Shown here in pieces: positions 53,677-61,690 of a stretch of DNA of 64,000 nt. The translations under genes and the position numbers were made by a program. The stretch comes from Sporobacter sp963677825 (GTDB taxonomy: Bacteria; Bacillota; Clostridia; Oscillospirales; Oscillospiraceae). The notes beneath the pieces were generated by a model. It did no database searches, was not told the origin of the DNA, and was given only the letters and a program-made list of their open reading frames with translations. Position 1 is the stretch's first letter. Each line of letters opens with the position of its first letter. Where the stretch lies: positions 2,170,001 to 2,234,000 of the forward strand of contig CAXXEF010000001.1 in NCBI GenBank assembly GCA_963677825.2, read 5' to 3'.

Positions 53677-54006
53677 TCATGGGTCCATGGCGTTTAAGCA
53701 TTTACCGCAGCAGCTTTCCTGAGCTGGCGCCGGTGCCGTCAGCTGAAGCAACAAATCAGCGGCGCGTGCGCAGCCTTCATCGCTGATACTATAGTGTATC
53801 CATTTACCTTCCGGCCGGCTGTAGACAATACCGGATTCAACCAGTATCCGCATGTGATACGATAATCCAGACTGGCCGATATCCAACTGATCCAGCAATA
53901 CACAGGCGCATTTCTCCCCGCTGCGAAGTAAATCGATTATCCGTAAACGTTTCTCATCGCAAAATGCTTTAAATACCTTTGTGTACGCCCCATACGCATC
54001 CGCCAC
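53677..54006 (-). CDS. ArsR/SmtB family regulator
   Basis: 109 residues, GTG start at 54006 with GAGGTGATC. Winged helix of the ArsR type: EKCACVLLDQLDIGQSGLSYHM, where CAC sits at the position of the alpha-3 metal/arsenic site, plus a C-terminal SCCGKC. The Cys pattern is consistent with arsenite or thiophilic-metal sensing. It probably controls itself and the downstream MFS gene. Confidence 0.85.
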   Translation of the reverse strand: MADAYGAYTKVFKAFCDEKRLRIIDLLRSGEKCACVLLDQLDIGQSGLSYHMRILVESGIVYSRPEGKWIHYSISDEGCARAADLLLQLTAPAPAQESCCGKCLNAMDP

Positions 54007-54516
54007 ATGATCACCTCATATCAAAATAATTTGATGTAATGCCATTATAGACGTCATATCAAAATATGTCAATATGAAATTTGAGTGACGACATGAAGCA
54101 CCGGATAATAAGAAAGCACGAACAACCAGCACAGTAAACTCGATGAGCGCAGCAGCTGGCTTTCCGGTCGTATCGTCGTTAAGTGTGGCGCATGTGTTCC
54201 AAGCTGGATAAGCAACTGCTCCGCAGATTGCGCGAATCCTCATGGAAGGCATAAAATTGCAAAAATATATGCAAAAATGAAATGTAATTATATTAATCAT
54301 GCCTTTTAGGTATTGACAGTTTTGCGTATAGGCAATATAGTGAAATAGTACAGGACTTCAGCGGCGAAGCGAAAGTGAATTTGAGTAAGATCTGTTGATA
54401 CATAGGGCTGAGCCCGAAGAAGCCTATTGCAACTGCTAACAAAAACGTGCAGCTTGCTGCAAGCTCGACAAACAGATAGTAATAATAAAGTTTAAATATG
54501 AAAGGATGAGTACTTA
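54007..54516. other. Intergenic region with a promoter and a long leader
   Basis: No gene is convincing. TTGACA (54313-54318), an exact 17-bp spacer and TATAGT (54336-54341) give a strong plus-strand promoter, leaving a leader of about 165 nt before the gene at 54517. The leader has potential stems (near CTTCAGCGGCGAAGC, GGGCTGAGCCC and GCAGCTTGCTGC) but I recognise no riboswitch class. Upstream of the promoter the ArsR promoter must lie near 54010-54070. Confidence 0.5.
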
Positions 54517-56235
54517 ATGAATGAGGAATATGTTTTGGAGGTTCTCAACCCGCGCAGCGTTCTAAAGAGAGATCATCCGCAAGGCCTTACCCCACGGCCA
54601 AAAACACTTGATTCAAAAAGAATAGCGATCATTCCCGACAAGCCCGACAGCGATTTGTTCTTAGACATGCTTGAAAAACTGATCTATGATAAATACCCGT
54701 CGGCAACAATAACACGCGTTTTTGTATCAGCGTTTGACAACCCGAAAGAAGCTGTCGAGCAGGTGCTGGGCAAATATGATGTATGGATAGAGGGCGTAAA
54801 AACCGCCGCTCACTGGGAGATCGATAGGATGGCGGCGCTCGAGAAGGCGGGCATACCCGGTGCTACAATAGTTGTCGACGAGTATCTGCCGCAGAGAAGG
54901 CGCTTAGCCACAGCAAACGGTGTGCCCGGTCTCCGGATTGCAACGCTCAGTACGGAGAAGTTTTTTACACACGGAGACATACCGAAAAAGGTTATGGCCA
55001 TCGCGAAAGACGCTTTTGACGATATAATCCACGCCTTGCTGGATCCCGTGACACAAGAGGAAGCCAACCCGACGCCGTTTGAGTACGATTACAGCAACCT
55101 CCGCTTCACGGGCAAGGATTTTTCCGAGGCAAACGATAAGTTCCAAGAGTATTTTGCTGAAAATGACCTTGGGGAAGGGCTGGGGCTTGTGCCGCCCACA
55201 AAGAGCGCGGTTGAGCATATGCTCAGCGGGACGAGCCGCGCCCCCGACGAGGTATTAGGTATTATGGAGCCCGGCAAAGGCCTGGCTACTATTGAAAAAG
55301 TGGCCATCAATGCAGTAATGGCGGGGGCGAAGCCTGAGTATCTTCCCGTTATCATTGCCGCCGTGGAGGGTCTTGCCGACCCGGATTTCGACGAATACCA
55401 TATCCAGGTCTGTCATATTGGTTCCGCTGCGCAAATCTCCGTCCATGGTCCTATTGCCAAAGAAATAGGCATGAACGGCAAGACGGCGTATTTAGGGCCG
55501 GGTAACCGCGCCAACAGCTCGATTGGTCGTGCCGTGAATCTATGCCTGCTGAATATCGGCTGGGCCTTCTATGAAATAGAAGGCGGTTTCGGACAAGGAT
55601 CAATAGGCAGATACTGCAACGTCACTTTCTGCGAAAATGAAGAGGATAGCCCCTGGGAGTCATTTGCCATCGAGCATGGCTATTCACCCGAGGAAAGCAT
55701 CGTCTTGGTTGAGGAAGCGCTGGGCTCCCTGCGCGGCTCATTTGGTACAATGGGTATGAAGGGGCCGGATGCAGAACTGCAATATCTCGCCAGTATGCCC
55801 TCGAACTGGGGCGGAGAAAGAAATCCTGTCTTGTGTCTGAAGACCGGCACCAACACCATCATGATGCATCCTGGACAGGCGCGTCAGCTTGCCGCTGCCG
55901 GTTTCACAAAAGAATCGCTACGGTCGGAGCTCGTCAATCGCCGCAGAATACCGTGGAACAGTCTGAGCCCCAAAGACAAGAAAGAATACCTCAGGCTCGC
56001 GGAAGAAGGCAGTATCCCCTTACTGTCTGTGGATGACTGCCAGCCCTTCCGATCGGTGCCCTTGATGAACCGTGACCGTTTGAGGATCATTGTTGTTGGC
56101 CCGATGGCAGGCTTGACCATAGGTTACTCCGGCTACGGCAACTATAAGAGCTACATGAGGGGCTACGACTATAGGGAAAATCCGCATAACATCAAAAAAA
56201 TTCATGGCTCGACGCTTACTAAATCGGGCAGATAA
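54517..56235 (+). CDS. Two-domain UGSC-like protein of unknown function
   Basis: 572 residues. The N-terminal domain (about 1-190) resembles UGSC-type proteins in its conserved opening (LEVLNP, then LDSKRIAIIPDKPDSDLFLD) and EKAGIPGATIVVDEYL, but the Cys/Sec UGSC motif itself is not seen; VKTAAHWEID stands in that place. The larger C-terminal domain (about 230-540) has EKVAINAVMAGAKPEYLP, GPIAKEIGMNGKTAYLGPG and ENEEDSPWESF, a conserved but uncharacterised family as far as I can recall. GAAAGGATGAG precedes the ATG. Preceded by a strong promoter; followed 15 bp later by an antitoxin-like gene. Family recall is from memory, so treat as tentative. Confidence 0.5.
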   Translation: MNEEYVLEVLNPRSVLKRDHPQGLTPRPKTLDSKRIAIIPDKPDSDLFLDMLEKLIYDKYPSATITRVFVSAFDNPKEAVEQVLGKYDVWIEGVKTAAHWEIDRMAALEKAGIPGATIVVDEYLPQRRRLATANGVPGLRIATLSTEKFFTHGDIPKKVMAIAKDAFDDIIHALLDPVTQEEANPTPFEYDYSNLRFTGKDFSEANDKFQEYFAENDLGEGLGLVPPTKSAVEHMLSGTSRAPDEVLGIMEPGKGLATIEKVAINAVMAGAKPEYLPVIIAAVEGLADPDFDEYHIQVCHIGSAAQISVHGPIAKEIGMNGKTAYLGPGNRANSSIGRAVNLCLLNIGWAFYEIEGGFGQGSIGRYCNVTFCENEEDSPWESFAIEHGYSPEESIVLVEEALGSLRGSFGTMGMKGPDAELQYLASMPSNWGGERNPVLCLKTGTNTIMMHPGQARQLAAAGFTKESLRSELVNRRRIPWNSLSPKDKKEYLRLAEEGSIPLLSVDDCQPFRSVPLMNRDRLRIIVVGPMAGLTIGYSGYGNYKSYMRGYDYRENPHNIKKIHGSTLTKSGR

Positions 56236-56250
56236 GAAAGGTGAATATTT

Positions 56251-56466
56251 ATGGAACAAGATGCTTTGATTCAAGTAACAGTCCCCAAAGACCTAAAGAA
56301 AGACGTTGACGCGCTGTTCGAAGGCATGGGGTTTGACACGGCTACAGCTATTCGCATGTTTCTAAGGGACTGCCAGCAGAACAAGAGATGGCCGCTGAAC
56401 GTTCGAGGTCGGGATATTCACATTTTGCCTTATCATGAGCGTTTCCCGGATAAGCCGAAAATCTAA
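56251..56466 (+). CDS. RelB/DinJ-like antitoxin-type protein, no toxin partner seen
   Basis: 71 residues: IQVTVPKDLKKDVDALFEGM followed by FDTATAIRMFLRDC matches the ribbon-helix-helix start of RelB/DinJ antitoxins. No RelE/YafQ-like toxin gene follows; only ~240 bp of noncoding DNA before the convergent MFS gene. It may be an orphan antitoxin or a small DNA-binding regulator of the preceding gene, with which it is probably co-transcribed. Confidence 0.7.
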   Translation: MEQDALIQVTVPKDLKKDVDALFEGMGFDTATAIRMFLRDCQQNKRWPLNVRGRDIHILPYHERFPDKPKI

Positions 56467-56545
56467 ATTATGCGTCGGCGCGGCGTCTGTTAGCGTTAAA
56501 CTGGATTCGAAAAGACGCGCATATAAACACCTTTTCAATGAAATA

Positions 56546-56591
56546 CTGAACGCCTATTCCGATACCGTTTTGTATCAGAATAGGCGTTCAG
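56546..56591. terminator. Long hairpin between convergent genes
   Basis: CTGAACGCCTATTC at 56546-56559 pairs with GAATAGGCGTTCAG at 56578-56591, with a further GATAC/GTATC-type inner stem. T-runs on either side are weak, so it may be a structured convergent terminator. Confidence 0.5.
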
Positions 56592-56708
56592 CTTTAGTGA
56601 AGAGAGATGCCCTAAATAGAAGCTTGACAATTTCTCTAAATAGGTTTTCGATTGCAAATTTTCCAAGCGGGGCAGTCTATTGATGAATTAATTTCATCCG
56701 GATGATGT

Positions 56709-58052
56709 CTATTTTCTTCCGACGAGCGCCTCGTCCAGAGGCTTACCGGCTTCTGCACGGTATTTGTCGTCCAGTGATTTCACCTTCGCGGGCTTGAAGA
56801 GCATAACCAGAATGAAGCTGACCACGCCGCTGATCCCAACAAAGATAAAGGTCGTGGAGGGATCCGGGAAGCCCTTGGAGAACAGCAATATCGCCACGAC
56901 CATGGGGCCGAAAGCAGAAAGCAGACTAGCCACCGGATTGACGCGGGCGAAGACGCTGGGGAAATCTTCAATACGCCAATACTGCACAGCACCGGAAACC
57001 GTAAAGTTGGACGCGGCGCCCATGAAAGCGGCAAGGCAGGCCAGGGCAACCAGCATCGCAGGGAAGGTACCGATTATACCAAATACGCCGGAGATGACCA
57101 TCAGTACCGTTGCGATGACGATCGCTTTTTTAGTGCCGAGCTTCGTGTCAATCACACCGAGGAGCCAGCTGCCGAGGCAGGCTACAACAGCAATGCCGAG
57201 CATGATGATACCGAACTCCGTAGAATTGGACGCGTAGCCGTAAATTCCGATGATGGAAACCGTCTGCGTCATCATGCCGATGGCCGTCATAAGTAAGAGC
57301 CCCATCGGGATAGTCAGTAACCAGAACGAGGCAGTTTTAAAGGTGTTGCCGAGCGTCCAAACAGTCGTCTTTTTATTTTCGATTTCCTTTTCCATCATCG
57401 CTTTGGCGACTTCGGGCGTTATGCTCTTGTCGTTATCGCGATAAGCACCGACCTGCTCGGGATAATCCTTAACGAAAATACCACCGATGAGCAGCCCGAC
57501 ACAACCGAGAATGAAAAACGGGAGATAGCCGCCGGCGACATCGGGGTGGCCGATCGTTGCCATCGTGGAAAACACGCGTGTGGCAAAAGCGGAGATCAGT
57601 GCGTTGCCGATCGGGAAGGCGAAGGTCACGATGCCCATAACGGTTCCTTTTCTGCGCGGGAACCACTGACCAACCAGAATGCCGATCGTAAAGGTGCACC
57701 AGATTGTAACGATGAAGCTCTCAAGGAAGTAAGAAACTTGCCATAGCGTCAGCATCGTAGGCGGAATGAGCATGACGCCCAGCGCAAAAACCATTGATAC
57801 AGCGCCTAAAAAGATACCTAAAGCTTTGATGTTCTTAACTTTACCGATATTGCGGGAGAGAATAAGTTGCGTTGCGATACCGAGGACTTGTGCGATTGTG
57901 TAGATCGTTGAAACAGTCTGCTGACCACCGTACATATCGGCCAATGCGTTCATCGGCCAATTGGTGAATGCAACATACGTCAGGAATGCGATGAACTGAT
58001 AGATGATGAGCATCCACCCGCGAAAACCAAAGTTAATGTTTTTCTTTTGCAT
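56709..58052 (-). CDS. MFS transporter of the aromatic-degradation operon
   Basis: 447 residues, about 12 hydrophobic segments. Central loop EVAKAMMEKEIENKK, and GQWFPRRKGTVMGI in the N-terminal half, a pattern like MFS carriers of organic anions (oxalate/formate or sugar-acid type). It is the last gene of the minus-strand operon, 66 bp after the BKACE gene, with GAGGAGAG upstream. Uptake of the aromatic substrate or export of an acid product is inferred from position. Confidence 0.85.
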   Translation of the reverse strand: MQKKNINFGFRGWMLIIYQFIAFLTYVAFTNWPMNALADMYGGQQTVSTIYTIAQVLGIATQLILSRNIGKVKNIKALGIFLGAVSMVFALGVMLIPPTMLTLWQVSYFLESFIVTIWCTFTIGILVGQWFPRRKGTVMGIVTFAFPIGNALISAFATRVFSTMATIGHPDVAGGYLPFFILGCVGLLIGGIFVKDYPEQVGAYRDNDKSITPEVAKAMMEKEIENKKTTVWTLGNTFKTASFWLLTIPMGLLLMTAIGMMTQTVSIIGIYGYASNSTEFGIIMLGIAVVACLGSWLLGVIDTKLGTKKAIVIATVLMVISGVFGIIGTFPAMLVALACLAAFMGAASNFTVSGAVQYWRIEDFPSVFARVNPVASLLSAFGPMVVAILLFSKGFPDPSTTFIFVGISGVVSFILVMLFKPAKVKSLDDKYRAEAGKPLDEALVGRK

Positions 58053-58118
58053 AAGCTGACTCTCCTCTTCTTTATTAACGCTGCTACCGGGTGTATAGGT
58101 AGTTTTGCTTCCGGGCAG

Positions 58119-58973
58119 TTACGTCTTAGGCGATAAACCTAGAATTTCTCTGGCCTCAGCCGGTGTCGCGGCGTCACAGCCAAATTCTTCAATGATGCGC
58201 TTGGCGCGCGATACGAACTGTGCGTTGCTGTCCGCCAAAACGCCTTTCTTGTACAAAACGTTGTCCTCCATGCCCACGCGGACGTGTCCGCCCATCGCGA
58301 CGGCAGCGTAGAGGATTTCCATCGCGCCGGCGCCGACGCCGAACGCCGACCACGTAGAGCCGGGTGCGACCTCTTCCATCGTCTCTTTCATAAACACGAG
58401 GTTTTTAACCGACGCCTTGATGCCGCCGGCCACACCCATGCAGAACTGAAAGTGCAATGGCGCCTGGATGAATCCTTTTTTCAGCAGGTACTGCGCGTTG
58501 TAGATCATACCAGGATCGAAAACCTCAATCTCCGGCTTAACGCCTTTTTCCTGCATCAGTGTGCCGAGCCGTTCCAGAAACTTTGGATTGTTTTCAAAGA
58601 TTGTGGTGTTCTGCCAGTTCATCGTGCCGCAGTCGTACGACGCCATATCCGGCACCAGTTCGTAAAACGGGCGGATTCTATCATCCTCTTTTAAATTAAC
58701 GCCCCCGGACGTCGTGAGGTTGATGACGATATCACAGTCTTTTTTCGCCCGGAGCAGACTTACCGTCTGCTCGAACTTCTCAAAGACCATCGCCGCGTTG
58801 TTATCATCGTCCCGGCAGTGGATATGCGCCACGGCAGCGCCTGCTTTCCAGCACGCGTAGATGTCCTCGGCGATTTCGGCCGGCTGGAGGGGGACGTTGG
58901 GGTTGTTGTCCTTTGTCGGCCACGCGCCTGTCGTTGCGACCGTAATAATGCGCTTGTTTTTCAGGTTTGACAT
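58119..58973 (-). CDS. BKACE family enzyme (DUF849), candidate triacetate acetoacetate-lyase
   Basis: 284 residues. Beta-keto acid cleavage enzyme family: AHIHCRDDD and GGHVRVGMEDN carry the Zn-binding His and Glu residues. BKACE enzymes transfer an acetyl-type unit between a beta-keto acid and acetyl-CoA; the name 3-keto-5-aminohexanoate cleavage enzyme comes from lysine fermentation. No lysine-fermentation genes are here; the neighbours (SDR, Zn cyclase, HADH-like) instead match phloroglucinol degradation, in which the 3,5-dioxohexanoate (triacetate) is cleaved with acetyl-CoA to acetoacetate and acetoacetyl-CoA. Substrate assignment is inference from context. Confidence 0.85.
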   Translation of the reverse strand: MSNLKNKRIITVATTGAWPTKDNNPNVPLQPAEIAEDIYACWKAGAAVAHIHCRDDDNNAAMVFEKFEQTVSLLRAKKDCDIVINLTTSGGVNLKEDDRIRPFYELVPDMASYDCGTMNWQNTTIFENNPKFLERLGTLMQEKGVKPEIEVFDPGMIYNAQYLLKKGFIQAPLHFQFCMGVAGGIKASVKNLVFMKETMEEVAPGSTWSAFGVGAGAMEILYAAVAMGGHVRVGMEDNVLYKKGVLADSNAQFVSRAKRIIEEFGCDAATPAEAREILGLSPKT

Positions 58974-58987
58974 TGTTCGCCGCCGCC

Positions 58988-59926
58988 TTAAATGTTGCCG
59001 CCGTAGGTGTACGTCCGCGTGGGGACGTCGTTAAGGTCGTCCTCGTCGATCTCCGCCACGCAGCGGACCATCGAGCCGTCGCCGAGATACCAGCGCAGCG
59101 GGAAGCAGAAGAAGCGAAAACGCTTGCCGGAGATTTTGTCGAGGTCGCCGCCGAGATTTTCCACGCCGACGATGCCGTGACCCAGCATCTGCTTGTGGCA
59201 GGGTTCCCATGTGCCCCAGCAGCCGATGGCTTCCAGATCACCGAATTTCTTGTCGTATGCTTCCTGCCCGTGCAGCTTGATGTACGTAAACTTGTCGAAT
59301 TCGGCGTAAGCTTCTTCGCCGAACATATCGATGTACTCCTCGGTAATCGGCTTGCCGGACGCGCCGATCAGGTTCATGCGCGTCATACCGTTGTTGCCCA
59401 TAGCAGTATGCAGCGGATGATCCAGCGCCTGCGAGTCCATCGCCACGCACTTGACCTTATGCTCAACAAACCACTTGCCGGCTTCGACGCCGGTGCCGCA
59501 GGAATAGTGGTAATACTCCTTGGAGTCGTCAAACTGGCGGTGCATACCGGTATTGAGGCACACGACCATGCCCTCGAGCTCGGAAGGCTTGATGCCGACC
59601 TTTTCGCAGGCGGCTTCCAGATGCTTCGGACCGATCAGGCCCCAGCGCTCGACTTCGATCGGCAGGCACACGGCGTCACCCGTATACGCGTCGACAGGCA
59701 TCTCGTGCGTGTAGCGCGCGCGCTTGCCGTCAAACTCGCGCTCCATGACATGGCGCGGCGCGTCGGCGTGGGTGCCGGTGTGCATCGTGCAGGTAATTTT
59801 CTGCGTCAGCACGCCGCCCTTGGCCATCGTGTGGTTGTTGTCGATAACCGGCTTGTCAAAATACGGCCAGCGCGGAATCTCGGCGCTGAACGGATGTGAC
59901 AGATCTACGAATACTTTCTTGCCCAT
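58988..59926 (-). CDS. Cyclase-family Zn hydrolase, candidate dihydrophloroglucinol cyclohydrolase
   Basis: 312 residues, PF04199-type (kynurenine formamidase/cyclase) fold, with the Zn motif HTGTHADAPRH (about 50-60). The family hydrolyses C-N or ring C-C bonds; in phloroglucinol degradation a member opens dihydrophloroglucinol to 3-hydroxy-5-oxohexanoate. AGGAGG precedes the ATG; 14 bp separate it from the BKACE gene. It is longer than formamidase-type members (~210-270 residues), with an extended C-terminus ending TYTYGGNI. The role is inferred from the surrounding enzymes. Confidence 0.85.
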   Translation of the reverse strand: MGKKVFVDLSHPFSAEIPRWPYFDKPVIDNNHTMAKGGVLTQKITCTMHTGTHADAPRHVMEREFDGKRARYTHEMPVDAYTGDAVCLPIEVERWGLIGPKHLEAACEKVGIKPSELEGMVVCLNTGMHRQFDDSKEYYHYSCGTGVEAGKWFVEHKVKCVAMDSQALDHPLHTAMGNNGMTRMNLIGASGKPITEEYIDMFGEEAYAEFDKFTYIKLHGQEAYDKKFGDLEAIGCWGTWEPCHKQMLGHGIVGVENLGGDLDKISGKRFRFFCFPLRWYLGDGSMVRCVAEIDEDDLNDVPTRTYTYGGNI

Positions 59927-59952
59927 TGCTGTTTCCTCCTAATGAAGTGCGT

Positions 59953-60882
59953 TTATTTGTCGTATAGCTTTTTGATGAGATACAGGTTTAGCTCGTCCCG
60001 TACGGTCTCGGCTCGCTCAGACGACCATGTCATGAAGCCCTGACCGGACTTAAACCCGAGGTCGCCGTCGTCACATAGCGATTTCAAATACGGGGACGGT
60101 TGCCCGGACGATTCCAGATGCGGCAGGATATAGTCATGGATGCTGTACGTCAGATCATTGCCGACCATATCGGCGTTTTCTAAAGGCCCGAGCTGGGGCA
60201 GGCGCAGCCCAAACGAGTTTTTAACGGCTTCGTCAACCGTCTCGGCGTCGGCAATGCCGTGCTCGACGATGGAGATTGCCTCGCGCCACAGCGCGTGCTG
60301 CATCCGATTGGCGATGAAGCCGGGCACGTCTTTTTTGCACAGCACCGGTTTTTTACCGGCCGATTTTAAAAGTGCCATTACCGCCTGCGCCGTCTCGTCG
60401 CTCGTTGCGTCGGATTTGACGACCTCGACGAGCGGGATCAAATGCGCGGGATTCCAAAAATGCGTCCCGACGAACCGTTCGCGGTGTTTCAGCCCCGCAC
60501 TGATTTCAGACGGGCTCATGACGGACGTGTTCGTGCAGAAAATCGTGTCCGGCGCGCAGTGTGCTTCCAGCGTCGCAAATGTTTTTTGCTTGAGCGCCAT
60601 GTCTTCAAAGACGGCTTCGATGACCAGCTCGGCATTTTTTACGGCTTCGCCTGTCATATCCGTTGTGAAGGCGATACGATCGAGGCGACGCTCCAGCGCG
60701 TCTTCAGACAGGACGCCGTGTTCGACGAGCTGACGGCAGTTCGTGCGGATGCCGCCGCGGACGTCCTGCTCGGCGATGTCCGTCAGCGTGACGGTAACGT
60801 CCGGGCTTTCGGTGAGAACGAAGGCAATGTTTTTGCCCATCATCCCCGCGCCGACGATCAGAATCTTGTTGATGTTTTTCAT
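59953..60882 (-). CDS. 3-hydroxyacyl-CoA dehydrogenase family protein, candidate 3-hydroxy-5-oxohexanoate dehydrogenase
   Basis: 309 residues. Rossmann motif GAGMMGKNIAFVL, then CTNTSVMSPSEIS and HFWNPAHLIPLVEVV with the catalytic His, and a C-terminal helical domain ending FGLRLPQLGPLENADMVG and later SGQGF. The HADH fold also serves free beta-hydroxy acids (lambda-crystallin type). In the inferred pathway it oxidises 3-hydroxy-5-oxohexanoate to triacetate with NAD+. It lies 8 bp after the SDR gene and 26 bp before the cyclase gene. A role in ordinary beta-oxidation is the alternative, but thiolase and hydratase genes are absent. Confidence 0.85.
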   Translation of the reverse strand: MKNINKILIVGAGMMGKNIAFVLTESPDVTVTLTDIAEQDVRGGIRTNCRQLVEHGVLSEDALERRLDRIAFTTDMTGEAVKNAELVIEAVFEDMALKQKTFATLEAHCAPDTIFCTNTSVMSPSEISAGLKHRERFVGTHFWNPAHLIPLVEVVKSDATSDETAQAVMALLKSAGKKPVLCKKDVPGFIANRMQHALWREAISIVEHGIADAETVDEAVKNSFGLRLPQLGPLENADMVGNDLTYSIHDYILPHLESSGQPSPYLKSLCDDGDLGFKSGQGFMTWSSERAETVRDELNLYLIKKLYDK

Positions 60883-60890
60883 ATGCGGTG

Positions 60891-61673
60891 CTAATTGCCC
60901 CAGTAGCCGCCGTCGGCCGCGTAGTTGGACGCGGTGAAGAAGTCCGACGCGGAGGAGGCCAGGAAGATGGCCATGCCGATAAAGTCGGACGGCTCGCCGA
61001 GGCGTCCGATCGGCAGGCGCTTGAGGAAGTTCTGGTAGACGTTATCGTCGTGGAACATCCATTCCGTTAAGGGGGAGCGGAAAACCGTCGGATTAAAGCT
61101 GTTGACCTGAATGTTGTACTGTCCGAGGTCGCACGCCAGCGACTGCACCAGCAGATCGACGGCGCCCTTGGAGGCGCTGTAGCCGGTATAGCCCTTCATA
61201 CCCATTTTGCTGCGGGCAGAAGACGTGATGACGAGCTTGCCGCCCTTTTTTTGCTTTACCATCTGCTCGGATACGTACTTGGACAGCAAGTACACGCTTT
61301 TCGTATTGGCGTCCATAATCCGCTGCCATTCGGCAAGGGACTGCTCCAGCACGCCCTTGGCCTCGTTGAAGCCGTGGCAGGCGCACAGAATATTGATTTC
61401 GCCGTAGGTTGTTACCGCGAATTTGACGATCCGGCGTACGTCGTCCTCATCGGACGGGTCGGCGGCGATAAACGCGCATTCGCACCCCGACGCCTTCATC
61501 TCGTCGACGAGCTGCAGCAGTTTGGTTTCGTTGCGGGCCGTCAGGATCACTTTCGCACCGGCAAGACCGTAGCCTGCCGCGATCGCGCTGCCCAAGGCGC
61601 CCGTCGCACCTGTCACGATGGCAACTTTATTTTTGATCGAAAAAAGATTGTCCACAAAGTTTTTACTGATCAC
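60891..61673 (-). CDS. SDR oxidoreductase, candidate phloroglucinol reductase
   Basis: 260 residues, GTG start with AGGAGGAAATA. NAD(P) motif TGATGALGSAIAAGYG, TSSARSK and the catalytic Y-x3-K in GYTGYSASKGAVD. Classical SDR. Phloroglucinol reductases are SDRs related to polyhydroxynaphthalene reductases; this gene opens the four-enzyme set SDR-HADH-cyclase-BKACE. The specificity is inference; a different carbonyl substrate remains possible. Confidence 0.85.
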   Translation of the reverse strand: MISKNFVDNLFSIKNKVAIVTGATGALGSAIAAGYGLAGAKVILTARNETKLLQLVDEMKASGCECAFIAADPSDEDDVRRIVKFAVTTYGEINILCACHGFNEAKGVLEQSLAEWQRIMDANTKSVYLLSKYVSEQMVKQKKGGKLVITSSARSKMGMKGYTGYSASKGAVDLLVQSLACDLGQYNIQVNSFNPTVFRSPLTEWMFHDDNVYQNFLKRLPIGRLGEPSDFIGMAIFLASSASDFFTASNYAADGGYWGN

Positions 61674-61690
61674 TATTTCCTCCTAGCGCG

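Noticed and set aside
54340..54516. Riboswitch (for example nickel/cobalt or T-box) in the leader before 54517
   Set aside because: Some stems are possible but no known aptamer core could be matched by eye.
54517..56235. LarA/DUF2088 lactate-racemase homologue
   Set aside because: Length and context first suggested it, but the expected N-terminal His-rich nickel-pincer motifs are not visible; the N-terminal resembles UGSC-type proteins instead.
56435..56683. Small gene after the antitoxin-like protein that might be its toxin
   Set aside because: The frame runs through a long hairpin, overlaps the antitoxin gene and has no resemblance to RelE/YafQ toxins.
58119..58973. Lysine-fermentation 3-keto-5-aminohexanoate cleavage enzyme
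   Set aside because: The family name fits but none of the other lysine-fermentation genes (aminomutases, kdd, kal) are present; the neighbours fit phloroglucinol breakdown better.
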